Shown here one piece after another: positions 46,108-55,861 of a DNA stretch of 64,000 nucleotides. Position 1 is the first letter of the stretch. Every line of letters starts with the position of its first letter. This DNA is from Clarkia xantiana subsp. parviflora. Lineage: Eukaryota; Streptophyta; Magnoliopsida; Myrtales; Onagraceae. Both the position numbers and the translations under genes were made by a program. The stretch is from contig JAPTYO010000022.1 in NCBI GenBank assembly GCA_036873135.1, positions 6,911,785-6,975,784 of the forward strand. Reading direction: 5' to 3'. The notes beneath the pieces were generated by a model. The model was not told where the DNA came from and made no database searches. It worked only from the letters and a program-made list of their open reading frames with translations.

Positions 46108-48198
46108 ATGAATTATCCCGCCATTGAGAAGTATCTCTTTGTGTTAATTGTGGCCGCTCGAAAGCTCCGACCTTACTTCCATGCAAATGAGGTTACATTG
46201 TTGACCAATCAGCCCTTGAAGCACTTTTTGAACCGACCGGAGGCATCGGGGAGATTGGTGAAATGGGCCATCGAGCTTACGGAGTTCCGTATCCACTTTG
46301 CTCCGCGAACTGCTATTAAGGGCCAGGCATTGACGGATTTTATAGCTGAGTCTACGGCACCCGATCTGGAAGTAGCGGGTCCCGCAGAGGGGGCAACCAT
46401 GGAGGTCCCGATAGCAGAACAAGCCCCGATAACAGAACAGCCAGAACAACCAAATGAGGAGAACACCTGGGAGATGTACACTGATGGTTCATTGAGTGTA
46501 GAAGGCTCGGGGGCAGGATTCATATTGATACCGCCCGGTGGAGGCGAGCCCCTGCGATATGCCTTGGCCTTGACGTTTAAGGCCACCAACAATGAAGCGG
46601 AGTATGAGGCTCTCATCACAGGCCTTAAGATTGCCAAGGGTACGGGAGTCGACCATTTAAAAGTGAAGTGCGATGCCAGCTTGATCGTGAATCAAGTCCA
46701 GGGGAACTATGAAGCAAAGAGTCCAACAATGAGGAAGTACTTGCACGAGGTGCAAACTTTGAAGGGAAGCTTCAAAAGCTTCGATATCGAGGCAATCCCA
46801 AGGGAAGAAAACGCGGAGGCAGACGCCTTAAGCAAGTTCGCTCTAGGAGTGGCCCCTGAGGAGAATCGAAAGGTGCACTTCCTGGAGAGAGTGATTATCT
46901 CAACCATCGATCCATCGGAGGTATGCGCTGTGGAAGCAGGATCGGACGAAGAAGAGAAACCCACCTGGATGACCCCGATGGTCACATATCTGACTACGGG
47001 GGCGCTCCCCGATGACGATGTGGCAGCTGTCAGGCTACGTCGAATTGCGAATGACTACGCGATGGTGGACAACCAGTTATACAAGAAGGGGCATGTGAAG
47101 CCTTTCTTGAAATGCGTGGCGGAGCCTGATACAAATCGGATCCTGAGAGAGCAACACGAGGGAGTCGCGGCCTGTCATGAAGGGGCCCGATCTATCGTGA
47201 GGAAGGCATTGAACTTAGGCTACTATTGGCCTTCGATGAACAAGGAAGCGACAGCAATGGTCCGATCCTGCGATGCATGTCAAAGGTACGCTCCAAATAT
47301 CGTGGCTCCCGCCGCGGACTTAATGCCCATCAGGAGTGCTTGGCCCTTCGCGCAATGGGGGATTGATTTGGTGGGACCTCTTCCCCAAGCGAAAGGTCAG
47401 TGCAAGTATTTGCTCGTGGCCATCGACTACTTCTCGAAATGGATAGAAGCTAAGGCATTGGCCAGGACGACAGGACAGCAGATCCTCAAGTTCCTCCAAA
47501 CCCAGATCATATCCCGGTATAGGGTCCCTCGAGTGTTGATCAGCGACAACGGCCCTCCGTTCAATGGGGCTCAGTTGAAGGAGTACCTGGAGGAGTTGAA
47601 CATCGAACATCGGACCGCTTCAGTCCGCCACGCTCAGACTAATGGCCAAGTGGAATCAGCCAACAAGATCGTGATGGATGGCTTGAAGAAGAGAGTCTAC
47701 GCCTTGCAGGGCCATTGGCTGGATGAGCTCGAGAACGTGCTGTGGGCTGTTAGAACAACACCCAAGCAATCGACGGGGGAAACTCCGTTTGGCCTGGTCT
47801 ATGGCACGGAGGCAGTCGCTCCCGTGGAGATAGCGGTGGCGTCCCATCGCACAAAATACTACGAGCCTCTGACAAACGAGGAAATGAGACGTCTAGACTT
47901 AGACTTACTCGAGGAAAAGAGGTGGAAGGCTGATGAAGTCCAGGCTCGAATGCGTCTGGCAACAGCCCGATATTACAATCGGCGTGTCAAGTCCCGACAA
48001 TTCTTCGTGGGAGAACTTGTCTGGCGGAGGAACGAGTTCGTTCATCAAGATCGGATCAACAAGCTATCACCAAAATGGGAGGGACCTTACAAGATAGTAG
48101 GGATGCCAGCCCCCAATGCATACAAACTAGAGGACCTTGATGGCAAGACGTTGAAGCATTCCTTCAGTGGCGAACACTTGAAGAAGTATCATGTTTGA
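46108..48198 (+). CDS. RNase H, archaeal-type RNase H and integrase of element A (intact 696-codon frame)
   Basis: Residues 1-75 are the end of the gypsy RNase H (LTNQPLKHFLNRPEASGRLV). Residues about 125-245 are the extra archaeal-type RNase H that marks the Tat lineage (YTDGSLS, NNEAEYEALITGLKIAKG, EENAEADALSKFA). Integrase follows: the HHCC zinc region (EQHEGVAACHEG, CDACQRY), then the catalytic triad D (WGIDLVGP), D (LISDNGPPF) and E (NGQVESANK), and the C-terminal WRRNEF...LSPKWEGPYKIVGMP. No chromodomain is seen. It ends GEHLKKYHV. The upstream 46000-46107 is in another frame, so this is a fragment of the polyprotein, not a separate gene. Confidence 0.93.
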   Translation: MNYPAIEKYLFVLIVAARKLRPYFHANEVTLLTNQPLKHFLNRPEASGRLVKWAIELTEFRIHFAPRTAIKGQALTDFIAESTAPDLEVAGPAEGATMEVPIAEQAPITEQPEQPNEENTWEMYTDGSLSVEGSGAGFILIPPGGGEPLRYALALTFKATNNEAEYEALITGLKIAKGTGVDHLKVKCDASLIVNQVQGNYEAKSPTMRKYLHEVQTLKGSFKSFDIEAIPREENAEADALSKFALGVAPEENRKVHFLERVIISTIDPSEVCAVEAGSDEEEKPTWMTPMVTYLTTGALPDDDVAAVRLRRIANDYAMVDNQLYKKGHVKPFLKCVAEPDTNRILREQHEGVAACHEGARSIVRKALNLGYYWPSMNKEATAMVRSCDACQRYAPNIVAPAADLMPIRSAWPFAQWGIDLVGPLPQAKGQCKYLLVAIDYFSKWIEAKALARTTGQQILKFLQTQIISRYRVPRVLISDNGPPFNGAQLKEYLEELNIEHRTASVRHAQTNGQVESANKIVMDGLKKRVYALQGHWLDELENVLWAVRTTPKQSTGETPFGLVYGTEAVAPVEIAVASHRTKYYEPLTNEEMRRLDLDLLEEKRWKADEVQARMRLATARYYNRRVKSRQFFVGELVWRRNEFVHQDRINKLSPKWEGPYKIVGMPAPNAYKLEDLDGKTLKHSFSGEHLKKYHV

Positions 48199-48299
48199 TA
48201 TTAAGTCGCCGCGAATGGCGCAAGTTATCTATCAATCCGATGTAAGCAAAACTTTGAGTTATTTATGAATAAAAGAAGTTGCTTCTGATCAAATTGCCT

Positions 48300-48990
48300 T
48301 TATATTTATTCTAACTGTTAGTAAGACGTCCTGAAGGACGCGATAAAAGCCTTCCGAGGTACGATAAAAGCCTTTCGAGGTACGAGTAAGTCGCCTTTAT
48401 GGCGCGACAAAAAGCCTTACGAGGTATGGATGAAAGCCCTGCGGGGTATGCGTAAGTCGTCTATATGATGCGGCCAAAAGCCTTAACAGGTACGGACAAA
48501 AGCCCTACGGGGTATGTGTAAGTCGTCTATATGATGCAACCAAAAGCCTAGGTATGAAAAGGCCCTAAGGGGTCCGCGTAAGTCGTCTATACGATGCGGC
48601 CAAAAGCCTTAACGGGTATGAAAAAGCCTCAACGGGTCCGCGTAAGTCGTCTATATGATGCGGCCAAAAGCCTTAACAGGTACGAAAAAGCCTTAACGGG
48701 TCCGTGAAAGTCGTCTTACAAAGACGCGATAAAAGCCCTCAAAGGGTACGATTAAAGTCATCTGATTTGGCGCGATAAAAGCCCTAAGGGGTGTGAAAAA
48801 TGGCCTTGAAAGGCAGGGACGAGAAACCTTAAGTGGCAAAGTCCCGATTGGACGAGAAACCTTGAGTGGTGAAGTCCCGATTGGACGAGAAATCTTGAGT
48901 GGTGATGTCCCGATTGGATGAGAAACCTTAAGTGGTGAAGTCCCGAGTAAAGCGTCGGAGGGACGTATGAAGTCATCTTAAATGGTGCAT
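48300..48990 (+). repeat. tandem repeats downstream of pol in element A
   Basis: Two kinds of array. At 48370-48720, GTAAGTCGTCTATATGATGC recurs about every 60-70 bp (near 48449, 48519, 48578, 48639), interleaved with AAAAGCCTTAACGGGT-type blocks. At 48815-48950 about four copies of a 33-35-bp unit occur (GACGAGAAACCTTGAGTGG, AAGTCCCGATTG). There is no gene in 48199-49154. Confidence 0.85.
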
Positions 48991-49154
48991 CGGAACGCTC
49001 TGAGCAACGAGTCTAAAGTCGCTTTAAATAGCGCAAATAACTATCAAAATAGTTGGAATAAACTACTCATATAAAGGCTCGAAGGCCAAAGGGGTCCGAT
49101 ACAAAGGATAAAGAAAACAAGGAGAAAAATCACAAAGACTAAAGATATAAAGCA

Positions 49155-49647
49155 TTAAGCTTGGTCCTTGTTGGAAGAAGGGTCCTTAGCAGCATCGGAG
49201 GGAGGAAGATTCGGAGGGGCCTGGGCAGAAGGCCTCGCAGTCCGCGGAGCCGAGTCAGCGGTATCAACGGGAGCTAGGCCCACGAGGTTAGTGACAGAAG
49301 ACTCTACCGGATTAGCCGTTGGAGGATTGACTATCGGGGTCATGGAATCGAGGAGTTTCCGATAAAGAAGTAGCTCCTCTTCACTCTGAACTTGTGGTAT
49401 GCATTTTCGGCCTTGAGCATCGGTTTCTTTGGCGGAAATGATACATCCTTCCCGGAGAGCTGCATCATAAGCAGTGCTGAAAATTTCGTTCAGAACATAG
49501 TCGAAGTTGAAAGGCTTCCTTCCCTCGAAGCCAGACCCACTGTCTGAAATCAACCATTGAAAGGAACAGTTAGGTTTATTCGTAAAACCACAATCAGGCT
49601 AAGTAAAGATGAAGGCAAACAATAGAGAAGAGAACCTTACCAGACAT
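49155..49647 (-). CDS. shortened antisense gene of element A
   Basis: Exon 1 is 49647-49641 (ATG TCT G); a 97-bp GT-AG intron (49640-49544, phase 1) follows. Exon 2 (49543-49155) begins DSGSGFEGRKPFNFDYVLNE and, after REGCIIS, jumps to a tail ending SSNKDQA that matches the end of B's antisense product (AADKDQA). Most of the domain and the coiled coil are deleted, yet the frame stays open, about 130 aa. A TATA-like CTATAAAAGC lies on the same strand near 49764-49772. It could be a small fusion peptide or a dead remnant. Confidence 0.55.
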
Positions 49648-50262
49648 TGTAAAGTCCTGGATCACTTGAAGAGCAAAAGAAACGGGGAGAAGAAGCTTCG
49701 AGTTCGAAAATGGATGAACTTCCAGAAATGGAGACAGTGAAGAAAAATGGTACCAGGATTTTAGCTTTTATAGGCAAAAGGACAACAGGAAAGACTCAAT
49801 CTGGACCGTTGAAGACGAAACGACACGACTGGAAAAACTCAATCTGGACCGTTGAAGATGAAACGATTTAATCTTGATCGTCGAAGACTACAAGGACTGT
49901 ACGGAAGAGACGTTGATGACGTAATGAGTGTTTTTTCAGAAAAAAAAAAGCAATCACGCTGGTGTAAGCATCGTTTCGTAATCCCCAGCATTTAATGTTG
50001 TAGTAACCGAGGAGCCTCCTCGGATTTAGCAACTGCCCATGGGGTCTGGTGGGCCCGAAGTAATCATGAGTGAGAGACTCTGTCATACGACAACCACGCG
50101 CAAGGAAAAAGCCTCCGACTGAGGTACCAAGAAATGTAAAGATAAAAGCCCCCGACGGGGGTTTTCGGGAGGTACGAAGACAAAAGCCTCCGACAGCGAG
50201 GTCAGAGGATCTGGAGCTGGAAGACACGACGAACTAAAAGTCCCCCATGTCTTGGGGGCAAA

Positions 50263-51043
50263 TGATGGGTTCTGATGGAATCGTTAGCCCCGTTAACAGC
50301 CAATGGACGGCGAGTAGGTCCAGTGGGCCTCGTGAAAAGCCTGGAAGGCCCAGAGGCCCAGTATGAAGGGTCCCGACTTTAGCGGTCCCGATGTATGAGC
50401 TGAATGCTCCCGACAAGAAGCCTCTGAGTAGGCCCCGATATGCCTTAGTAAAGGCCTCGATATGCCTTAGTAAAGGCCCCATTGATATAAGCCCCGCAGA
50501 GGCTGGACCCGTCCCGTGAGACAAGGGGTCCTGGATGGTGACCTAGAATGAGATAACTCTGGAGTCCCCGACAGGAGTCGAGACTTGTGATCAGAGGATA
50601 AAGACCGAGAAACCCGCCTACTAGATAGAGTAATGGGAGACGGTTAAAGATATAGATAAGTCCCCCGAGATATGCAGGGCGTGCCCGAGATACGCGAAGT
50701 ATGGGTAAGATACGCGGAGCGTGGGGCGAAATCTACGGAATCCCTAACGATATATACGGAATCATGGCAAGATACACGGAATCATAGGCAAAACGGCCAA
50801 CCACGGCCACAGGTAACTGAGTAACTTCCCCTCCTATATAAAGGAAGAAGTTACCTCAGAAAACGCTAATCATCTAATACGTACTTAGATTATTGCTGCC
50901 ACCCCATTGATACATACTCATTTAAGCATCGGAGAGGGATTCTGGGTCACCACCCAGGTCATCCCCTTTTGCAGGATTACGCGGAGCCCAGGAGTCCAAG
51001 CTTTCCGTCAAGGACGTAACGGAGCTTCGTCCGTGATCCAACA
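50263..51043 (+). repeat. 3' LTR of element A
   Basis: 781 bp, same length as the 5' LTR. The differences are mostly C/T and G/A transitions. It ends CCAACA, followed by GAAGG (51044-51048), the right target duplication. Confidence 0.95.
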
Positions 51044-51398
51044 GAAGGAAGGCGAATTTTTGGGATCCCGCACCGATTGTTACTGTCGATTTCACCGCGC
51101 GAATGGTCACGACACTAATCATTGTCGGGAGCTGAATAAGGAGATCGAAAAGCTGATCCAGAAGGGGAAGCTTAAGGAGTTTGTCGAGGAGAAGCGGTGT
51201 CGGTCCCGTTCTCGATCCCGATCGCGGTCCCGTTCCCGATCCCGCGATCGGTCCCCAAAGAAGAAAAGGTCTGAGCCGGAGTCCTCTGGTGCCCGTAAGG
51301 AGAAGCGAGGTACCATCAATGTGATTTAGGGAGGATTTGCTGCGGGAGGTGATACCTCGGCCTCTCGGGAGGTTTATGCCTCTAGGATTTCTGCTGCT
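51044..51398 (+). pseudogene. gag of element B, 3' part (after element A)
   Basis: Resumes B gag at GAAGGCGAATTT: knuckle CRFHRANGHDTNHC, KEIEKLIQKGKLKEFVEE, then a strong Arg-Ser repeat (RSRSRSRSRSRSRSRDRSPK). A TAG at about 51327 replaces a His codon of A (INVIH). The frame is open from within A's LTR only by chance. Confidence 0.88.
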
Positions 51399-54375
51399 GT
51401 GGTACTAGGCAAGAGGTCCCGATCCTGGACCCTGAAGGAAGAGATGGTGATTTCCTTTTCATCGGAGGACCTGATAGGAGTGGAGAATCCACATGATAAC
51501 GCTCTGGTCGTGACCCTAGACGTGGATGGGTATGAGATGAAGCGGATTTTGATCGACGGAGGGAGCTCCTCCGATATTCTGTTCATGGATGCACTGGAAG
51601 CCATGGGGAAGACGAAGAAGGATCTCATGGAGGTGAACTTCCCGATGGTCGGGTTTTCTGGTATGGCCTCCTATCCGCTGGGAATGATCACCTTACCAGT
51701 GGAGTTTGGTAGCGGGTGGAAGGCGGAGAGGAGAAATGTGGACTTTGTGGTGGTTGAGTCCGCGGGGACGTACAACGGATTATCAGAAGAACCACCATCA
51801 ACCCTCTGATGGCAGTTGCCTCGACTGTGCACCAGAAGATGAAGTTCCCGACTGACCATGGAGTCGGAGAGGTTAAGGGCGACCAGGTGGCTTCCAGGAA
51901 GTGCTATATTAATGCCACCCGACGAAAGAGACGAGAGACCATGGCTATCCTCCAGACCGATGCTGATCCCAGAGAGGAGTTTGGGCGCCCCGCCCCCGTA
52001 GAGGATTTGAAGGAGGTCGAGATTGACGGACCTCAGAGGAAGGTGAAAATCGGGTCTACCCTGACCGAGGAGACAGCCCGAGAATTGATCGATCTACTGA
52101 AGGAGTTCAAGGAGCTGTTTGCCTGGTCCCCGAGTGACATGCCAGGAATTAGCCCCGACGTGATTGTGCACGAGTTGAAGATCGTTCCCGCGATCAAGCC
52201 TATCGCACAGAAAAGGCGCCAGATGGGCGCGGACAAGAGGATTGCAATCCAGCAGGAGGTGGGCAGGTTGCTCGATGCTGGGTTTATCAAGGAGCTCCGA
52301 TTCCAGACTTGGGTCGCTAACCCGGTGCTGGTGAAGAAGAGCAATGGGAAGTGGCGGATGTGCGTTGATTTCCGCGACCTAAATAAGGCTTGCCCGAAGG
52401 ACTATTACCCGCTCCCAAGAATCGACCAATTGGTGGATGCCACGTCGGGACATGAGTTGTTGAGCTTCATGGATGCGTATTCGGCTATAATCAGATCAAG
52501 ATGGCTAAGGAAGATGCTCCTCACACAGCATTTTATGCAGACAGTGACATCTATCACTACGATGTCATGCCTTTCGGACTGATCAATGCCGGGGCAACCT
52601 ACCAGCGGATGGTGAACAAGCTATTTGGAGATATGCTGGGAAAAACCATGGAAGCTTACGTGGACGATATGCTGGTGAAGTCCCGACAAGCTGAGGATCA
52701 TGTGCACAACCTAGCCACGGCGTTTGAGCGGATGAGGCTTCATCAGGTTCGCTTGAACCCGACCAAGTGCGCCTTCGGAGTCCACTCGGGGAAGTTTCTG
52801 GGCTTTATGGTGATTCAAAGAGGAATTGAGGTGAACCCCGAGAATCTGAGGGCGATCGAGGAGATGCAGTCTCCGACAAATCATCGGGAGGTGCAAGTGC
52901 TGAATGGTCGACTGGCTGCAATGAATCGCTTCCTGTCTAAGGCGAGTGACCGATCCATGCCGTTTTTTGAAGTGTTGAGGGCCAACAAGAAGTTTGAGTG
53001 GACTGCCAAGAGTGAAGAGGCGTTCCAGGCACTCAAGCAGCACCTTCGCACCCTTCCGCCGTTGGCGAAACTGGTCCCAGGCGAGCCGCTCTATCTATAC
53101 TTGGTTGTTTCTGAATTTGCCATTAGCTCTGTGTTAGTGAACGTTGCCGAGGGTAATCAAGTCCCCGTTTATTATGTAAGCAAGGGGTTTGCCAAGTCTG
53201 AAATGAATTATCCCGCCGTTGAGAAGTATCTCTTTGCGTTGATTATTACTGCTCGGAAGTTGAGGCCTTATTTCCATGCGCATGAGATTACTGTGCTGAC
53301 GAATCAGCCTTTGAAGCATTTTTTGAACCGACCTGATGCGTCGGGGAGATTAGTGAAATGGGCAGTCGAGCTCAGTGAGTTTCGCATACACTTTGCTCCG
53401 AGGACGGCTATTAAGGGCCAGGCTTTAGTGGATTTCATAGCAGAATCCACAGCCCCCGATCTGGAAGAAGCGGGCCCTGTAGAGGGGGAAACTATGGAGG
53501 TCCCGATAGCAGAACAACCAGAGATGGCAGAGCAATCAGAACAGCCAAACGAGGAAAATACCTGGGAGATGTCCACGGATGGCTCCTCGAGTTCAGATGG
53601 ATCAGGAGCAGGCTTTGTGTTGATACCACCTGACGGAGGTGAGCCCCTCCGATATGCTTTGGCCTTGACGTTTAGGTCCACGAACAACGAAGCTGAGTAT
53701 GAGGCTCTTATCACGGGCCTGAAAATTGCTAAAGGTACGGGAGTTGCTCACTTAAGAGTGAAGTGTGACGCGGGCCTGATCGTCAATCAAGTCCAAGGAC
53801 GATATGAGGCGAAGAGCCCGATGATGAGAAAGTACCTTCGCGAGGTACAAGTCTTGAAGGAGAGTTTCAAAAGCTTCGACATTGAGGCGATCCCGAGGGA
53901 AGAAAACGTGGAAGCGGATGCCTTGAGCAAATTTTCCTTGGGGGCACCCCTAGAGGAAAATCGCAAGGTGCACTTTCTAGAGAAGGTGATCTTGTCGACC
54001 ACCGACCCGACACAGGTGTGTGCTATTGAAGCAGGATCGGAGGAGGAGCCCACTTGGATGACCCCGATAGTCGCATCCCTGACTACGGGGGCATTCCCTG
54101 ATAATGAAGTAGTAGCTGACAGGATACGTCGGATTGCGGTTAACTACGTGATGCTGGACAATCAGCTATACAAGAAGGGCTGGTTCTCGACTCCGTACTT
54201 GAAGTGTGTGGCTGAGCCCGACAAAAGTCGAATCCTGAAGGAAGTACATGAAGGGGTCGCGGCTTGTCATGAAGGGGCCCGATCCATAATGAGGAAAGTG
54301 TTGAATCTGGGCTATTATTGGCCTACGATGAGCAAGGAGGCGACGGCGTTGGTCCGATCCCGTGACGCGTGCTAG
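51399..54375 (+). pseudogene. protease, RT, RNase H and integrase start of element B
   Basis: 51399-51809 is the protease (LIDGGSSSDILF, LPVEFGSGWK), with a frameshift near 51775. 51809-52480 is the RT N-terminus (VKKSNGKWRMCVDFRDLNK), with a second frameshift near 52480 (AYSRY lost). 52501-54375 then reads DVMPFGLINAGATYQ, catalytic EAYVDDMLVKS, the gypsy RNase H, the archaeal-type RNase H (STDGSSSSDGSGAGF, NNEAEYEALITG) and the integrase zinc region, to a TAG at 54373 where A has CAA/CAG. In this RNase H the residue before TDGS is Ser where A has Tyr. Confidence 0.92.
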
Positions 54376-55290
54376 AGGTACGCCCCGAATATCGTGGCTC
54401 CGGCTGCTAATCTGACGTCCATCAAGAGTGCTTGGCCCTTCGCACAGTGGGGCATTGACTTGGTGGGACTTCTTCCGCAAGCGCAAGGTCAGTGTAAGTA
54501 TTTGCTTGTGGCTATCGATTATTTTTCGAAATGGATAGAAGCAAAGGCGTTGGCCAAGACGACGGGGAACCAGATCGTCAAGTTTCTCCAGACTCATATT
54601 GTGTCCAGATACGGGATTCCTAAGGTGGTGATCAGCGATAATGGTCCACCGTTTAACGGAGCTCAAGTGAAGGAGTATCTGGAGGAGTTGAATATCGAGC
54701 ATCGGACAGCCTCTGTCCACCATGCTCAGACTAATGGCCAGGTGGAAGCGGCCAACAAAATCGTGATGGATGGCCTGAAGAAGAGGGTCTATGCCTTGAA
54801 GGGTAAATGGCTGAACGAGCTAGAAAACGTGCTTTGGGCGGTTAGAACGACACCCAAACGATCAACTGGGGAGACTCCGTTTGGCCTTGTTTATGGCACG
54901 GAGGTTGTTGCTCCCGTGGAGGTAGCTGTGGTGTCCCATCGGGTGAGATATTACGAGCCTTTGACGAATGATGAGATGAGACGTCTGGATTTGGACTTGC
55001 TCGAAGAGAAGAGGCGGGAAGCCGATGAAGTCCAAGCTCGAATGCGTTTGGCGACGGCCAGGTATTATAATCGGCGAGTTAAGTCCCGACAATTCTTCGT
55101 CGGGGAGCTGGTTTGGCGTCGCAACGAGTTTACCCTTTTGGATCGAATCAAAAAGATGTCACCAAAATGGGAAGGACCTTACAAGGTCGTGGGGATGCCA
55201 GCTCCGAATGCGTACAAGTTGGAAGACCTCGATGGCAGAGTATTGAAGCATTCTTTCAGTGGCGAACACTTGAAGAAATGTCATGCTTAA
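54376..55290 (+). pseudogene. integrase core and C-terminus of element B
   Basis: Same frame after the TAG: WGIDLVGLLPQ, VVISDNGPPFNGAQ and NGQVEAANKIV hold the D, D, E triad; FVGELVWRRNEF and LSPKWEGPYK-like MSPKWEGPYK follow. It ends GEHLKKCHA. The integrase inserts element cDNA. The domain sequence looks intact but is cut from its zinc region by one nonsense codon. Confidence 0.92.
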
Positions 55291-55780
55291 TGAAAAGTCG
55301 CCTTAAGTAGTGCCCGATGAAAATTCTCCTTAAGTGGTGCCCGATGAAAAGTCGCCTTAAGTGGTGCCCGATGTAAAATCGCCTTAAGTGGTGTATCTTA
55401 TTTGTCGTTTGATTCGATGTAAGCAATTTTTGTGCCATCAATGAATAAAGAGGTTGCTTCCGATCAGATTATTCTTATATTTATTCTAAGTGTTGTTTAA
55501 AAGTCGCCTTAAGTGGTGCACGAGAAAAGCCGCCTTAAGTGGTGCACGAGAAAAGTCGTCTTAAGTGATGCACGAGGTTAAGTCGTCTTAAGTGATGCAT
55601 GATTCTAAGATTTATTCTAAGTATAGGAAAGTTGCCTTAAGTGGTACGTGATATTAAGTCACCTTAAGTGGTGCAAGTGGTTAAATCGTCTTAAGTGATG
55701 TGTGAAAATATCTTAAGTGTCGAGGTTTCGCCTTAAGTAAGTAAAGTCGCTTTGAGAAGTGCAATGGAAAATCGGAACTA
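55291..55780 (+). repeat. tandem repeats downstream of pol in element B
   Basis: Many copies of a 25-30-bp unit, AAGTCGCCTTAAGTGGTGC with a short variable spacer (CCGATGAAA or ACGAGAA), at about 55295-55395 and 55500-55745, with an unrelated stretch between (55400-55490). There is no gene. The core resembles the 33-35-bp units of element A. Confidence 0.88.
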
Positions 55781-55861
55781 AGAAAGTTTGATATTTATAA
55801 GGGCTCAAAGGCCCGATGATTATAAAAATGGGGAAAATACAAGGACTCTAAAGATAAGCAG

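Larger units (their letters stand above)
41703..51043 (+). mobile_element. complete Ty3/gypsy Tat retrotransposon A, nested in B
   Basis: 9341 bp with two 781-bp LTRs (41703-42483 and 50263-51043) that differ at about 12 positions by hand count (about 1.5%). It has a primer site, gag-protease, RT, two RNase H domains, integrase, 3' tandem repeats, a shortened antisense gene and a polypurine tract (CTTGGGGGCAAA, 50251-50262). Target duplication is GAAGG. It is the youngest-looking element here, but pol has frameshifts and nonsense codons. Confidence 0.96.

Noticed and set aside
50263..51398. An LTR apparently fused to the middle of gag, suggesting a deleted element starting at 50263
   Set aside because: The LTR is the 3' LTR of A, and GAAGG on both sides of A shows the gag that follows is the interrupted gag of B. 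No deletion is needed.
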